Below are positions 13,489 to 14,950 of a DNA stretch of 14,950 bases, piece by piece. The notes under the pieces were generated by a model. It was not told the DNA's origin, did not search any database, and saw only the letters and a program-made list of their open reading frames with translations. Numbering within the stretch: the stretch's first letter is position 1; every line of letters begins with the position of its first letter. The translations under genes were made by a program, and so were the position numbers. The stretch is from an uncultured Pedobacter sp. (GTDB lineage Bacteria > Bacteroidota > Bacteroidia > Sphingobacteriales > Sphingobacteriaceae): assembly GCF_946479715.1 (NCBI RefSeq), contig NZ_CAMLHF010000139.1, positions 1-14,950 of the forward strand, in the 5' to 3' direction.

Positions 13489-14950
13489 TTAAAATTTAAC
13501 ATTTAAACCAACTGTATACATTTCCACAATTCCATAGGTCCATTGATACCCCCTGCTTTCTGGATCTGTAATCTTAACAGAAGTAAAAGTGGCCGGATTT
13601 TGTGCATTTACATATAACCTTATACCGTTAACACCTAGCTTCCTTGCAAAGGAATTCTGAACATTATATCCTAACTGGATATACTTAACCCTTAAAAAAG
13701 CTCCGTTTTGGAACCAGAAATCTGACGACAGTTTATTGTTTGCCGGGGCTGTTGATAAGCGTGGAAAACGGGCATTTGTATGTTCCGGGGTCCAGTAATT
13801 CTTTGAATAATAAGTTGTTGGTATACCACCGTCTGCACTAAGGTCTAAAGGCTGGGCAAACATCCCATATAAAACAGCATTATTATTACCTACGCCCTGA
13901 ATTAGTGTTTCAATATCAAAGTTCTTATAGGCAACTCTTAAATTAGCAAAATAGTTAAGTCTGGGTACCGGATCTCCTATAACGTCCTGATCTGCCGCCC
14001 CAATAACATTATCGCCATTTAAATCAAGATATTTAATATCTCCTGGCTTGGCGTTTGGCAAGGTCGGAACTAGTGGTTTTCCGCTGCCATCAAAATCGCT
14101 GGCCTGTAACAATCCGTTTGTTTTGTATCCGTAAATGCTGTTAATACTGCTACCAACCTCAGTAATTACTGTTGGAGAGATAATTGACCCTCCCTGAAGC
14201 TTAATTATCTTATTGCGGTTATACGAAACACCCGGGTTAAATGAGATACTTAAATCCTGAGCTAGTCTTTCATTATAATTTAATGAAACCTCCCATCCTT
14301 TATTAGATAGCTCACCTGCATTTACAGGAACGTCAGCTTCAAAACCACCTACAAGTGGCAGGGTGGGAAAAAGAATGATATTCTTAGTCTGTTTATCATA
14401 GTAATCAAAAGTAATCCCTAGCTTATTGTTCTTCAGCAAACTAAGATCCACGCCCAAATCCAGCATATTTACCGATTCCCAGGTGATATTCGGATTACCA
14501 TAAGTAGATTCAACACCACTGCTTCCGTTAATTAAAGTCTGATACTTATATAATCCTATATTATCATTACCAAGTTTACCATACGATGCCCTTAATTTCA
14601 GGTTATTAATGATCTTGGAATCCTTCAGAAAGTTCTCGTTATGAAGGTTCCATCCTACTGCTACCGATGGGAATACCCCAAATTTATTATTAGGACCGAA
14701 ACGAGACGAACCATCCGTACGTACTGTTCCTTCCAGCAAGTATTTATCTTTAAAGGAATAGTTCAATTTAGCATATGCTGATACCATTGAAAATATGTCC
14801 CATGATCCGCTATTGGTCTCTTCCTGCGAGTAACCAGCCAGGGCAAAAACCCTGTGATCATTAATATTCAGCGTATAATCTGTAGTTACACCAGCATAAT
14901 AATAGGTAGTTCTGGCCATTCCTGTTGCTCTCTGCAATGCCCATGTTCTT
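13489..14950 (-). CDS. SusC/RagA family TonB-dependent transporter, C-terminal part (5' end outside window)
   Basis: The frame is open to the right edge, so about 487 C-terminal residues are present and the signal peptide, CarboxypepD_reg-like domain and plug are not in view. Visible family features are GKLGNDNIGLYKYQTLI, YDKQTKNIILFPTLP, NAGELSNKGWEVSLNYN, and the signature YLDLNGDNVIGAADQDVIGDPVPRLNY, given here in pieces as YLDLNGDNVIGAADQ and DVIGDPVPRLNY. The barrel ends in YTVGLNVKF with a terminal Phe. A TTG at 14935-14937 or an internal ATG is not the real start; the protein continues beyond the window. With the adjacent SusD it forms a surface import complex driven by TonB. Confidence 0.94.
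   Translation of the reverse strand, partial: RTWALQRATGMARTTYYYAGVTTDYTLNINDHRVFALAGYSQEETNSGSWDIFSMVSAYAKLNYSFKDKYLLEGTVRTDGSSRFGPNNKFGVFPSVAVGWNLHNENFLKDSKIINNLKLRASYGKLGNDNIGLYKYQTLINGSSGVESTYGNPNITWESVNMLDLGVDLSLLKNNKLGITFDYYDKQTKNIILFPTLPLVGGFEADVPVNAGELSNKGWEVSLNYNERLAQDLSISFNPGVSYNRNKIIKLQGGSIISPTVITEVGSSINSIYGYKTNGLLQASDFDGSGKPLVPTLPNAKPGDIKYLDLNGDNVIGAADQDVIGDPVPRLNYFANLRVAYKNFDIETLIQGVGNNNAVLYGMFAQPLDLSADGGIPTTYYSKNYWTPEHTNARFPRLSTAPANNKLSSDFWFQNGAFLRVKYIQLGYNVQNSFARKLGVNGIRLYVNAQNPATFTSVKITDPESRGYQWTYGIVEMYTVGLNVKF

Overview
The window looks like chromosome of a Bacteroidota bacterium, most likely a Sphingobacteriaceae member close to Pedobacter. This rests on the SusC/SusD pair, a carboxypeptidase-regulatory-like domain in front of a TonB-dependent receptor, Bacteroidota-type promoters (TTG, 19-20 nt, TAnnTTTG), a Bacteroidota histone H1-like small gene, AT-rich intergenic DNA and weak ribosome binding sites. 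No phage, plasmid, insertion sequence or CRISPR array is visible.

Left part (1-4000, minus strand): a three-gene iron-uptake type operon, transcribed in the order TonB-dependent siderophore receptor, PepSY-TM inner-membrane protein (candidate ferric-siderophore reductase), 60-residue two-helix membrane protein. Its promoter carries two tandem 25-bp imperfect palindromes over the -33/-7 region, a likely metal-responsive operator. Further upstream (4048-4144) is an unusual dyad of 11-bp-phased TGTG/CACA units. Then comes tRNA-Arg(UCU), with its own promoter and terminator. The first bases of the window hold a promoter pointing left, for a gene outside the window.

Middle (4763-8421, plus strand): a soluble hybrid histidine kinase (PAS, PAS, HisKA, HATPase, receiver) followed after 18 bp by a secreted PNGase F-type N-glycan amidase with an extra N-terminal domain, closed by a bidirectional terminator. 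Convergent to it is an exported Lys/Ala-rich protein with two copies of a KKDGTPDKRF motif and a C-terminal PBCV-type basic adaptor domain.

Right part (9301-14950, minus strand): a YceI / DUF5777 barrel / Rieske lipoprotein operon that looks like an envelope redox or lipid-carrier module; a REP-like inverted repeat; a terminator; a 58-residue histone H1-like gene; and an incomplete SusC plus complete SusD pair running off the right edge.

The most unusual points are the phased TGTG dyad, the tandem operator, the adaptor-domain protein, the PNGase F homologue in which one of the three classical catalytic acids appears replaced, and the YceI-DUF5777-Rieske trio.
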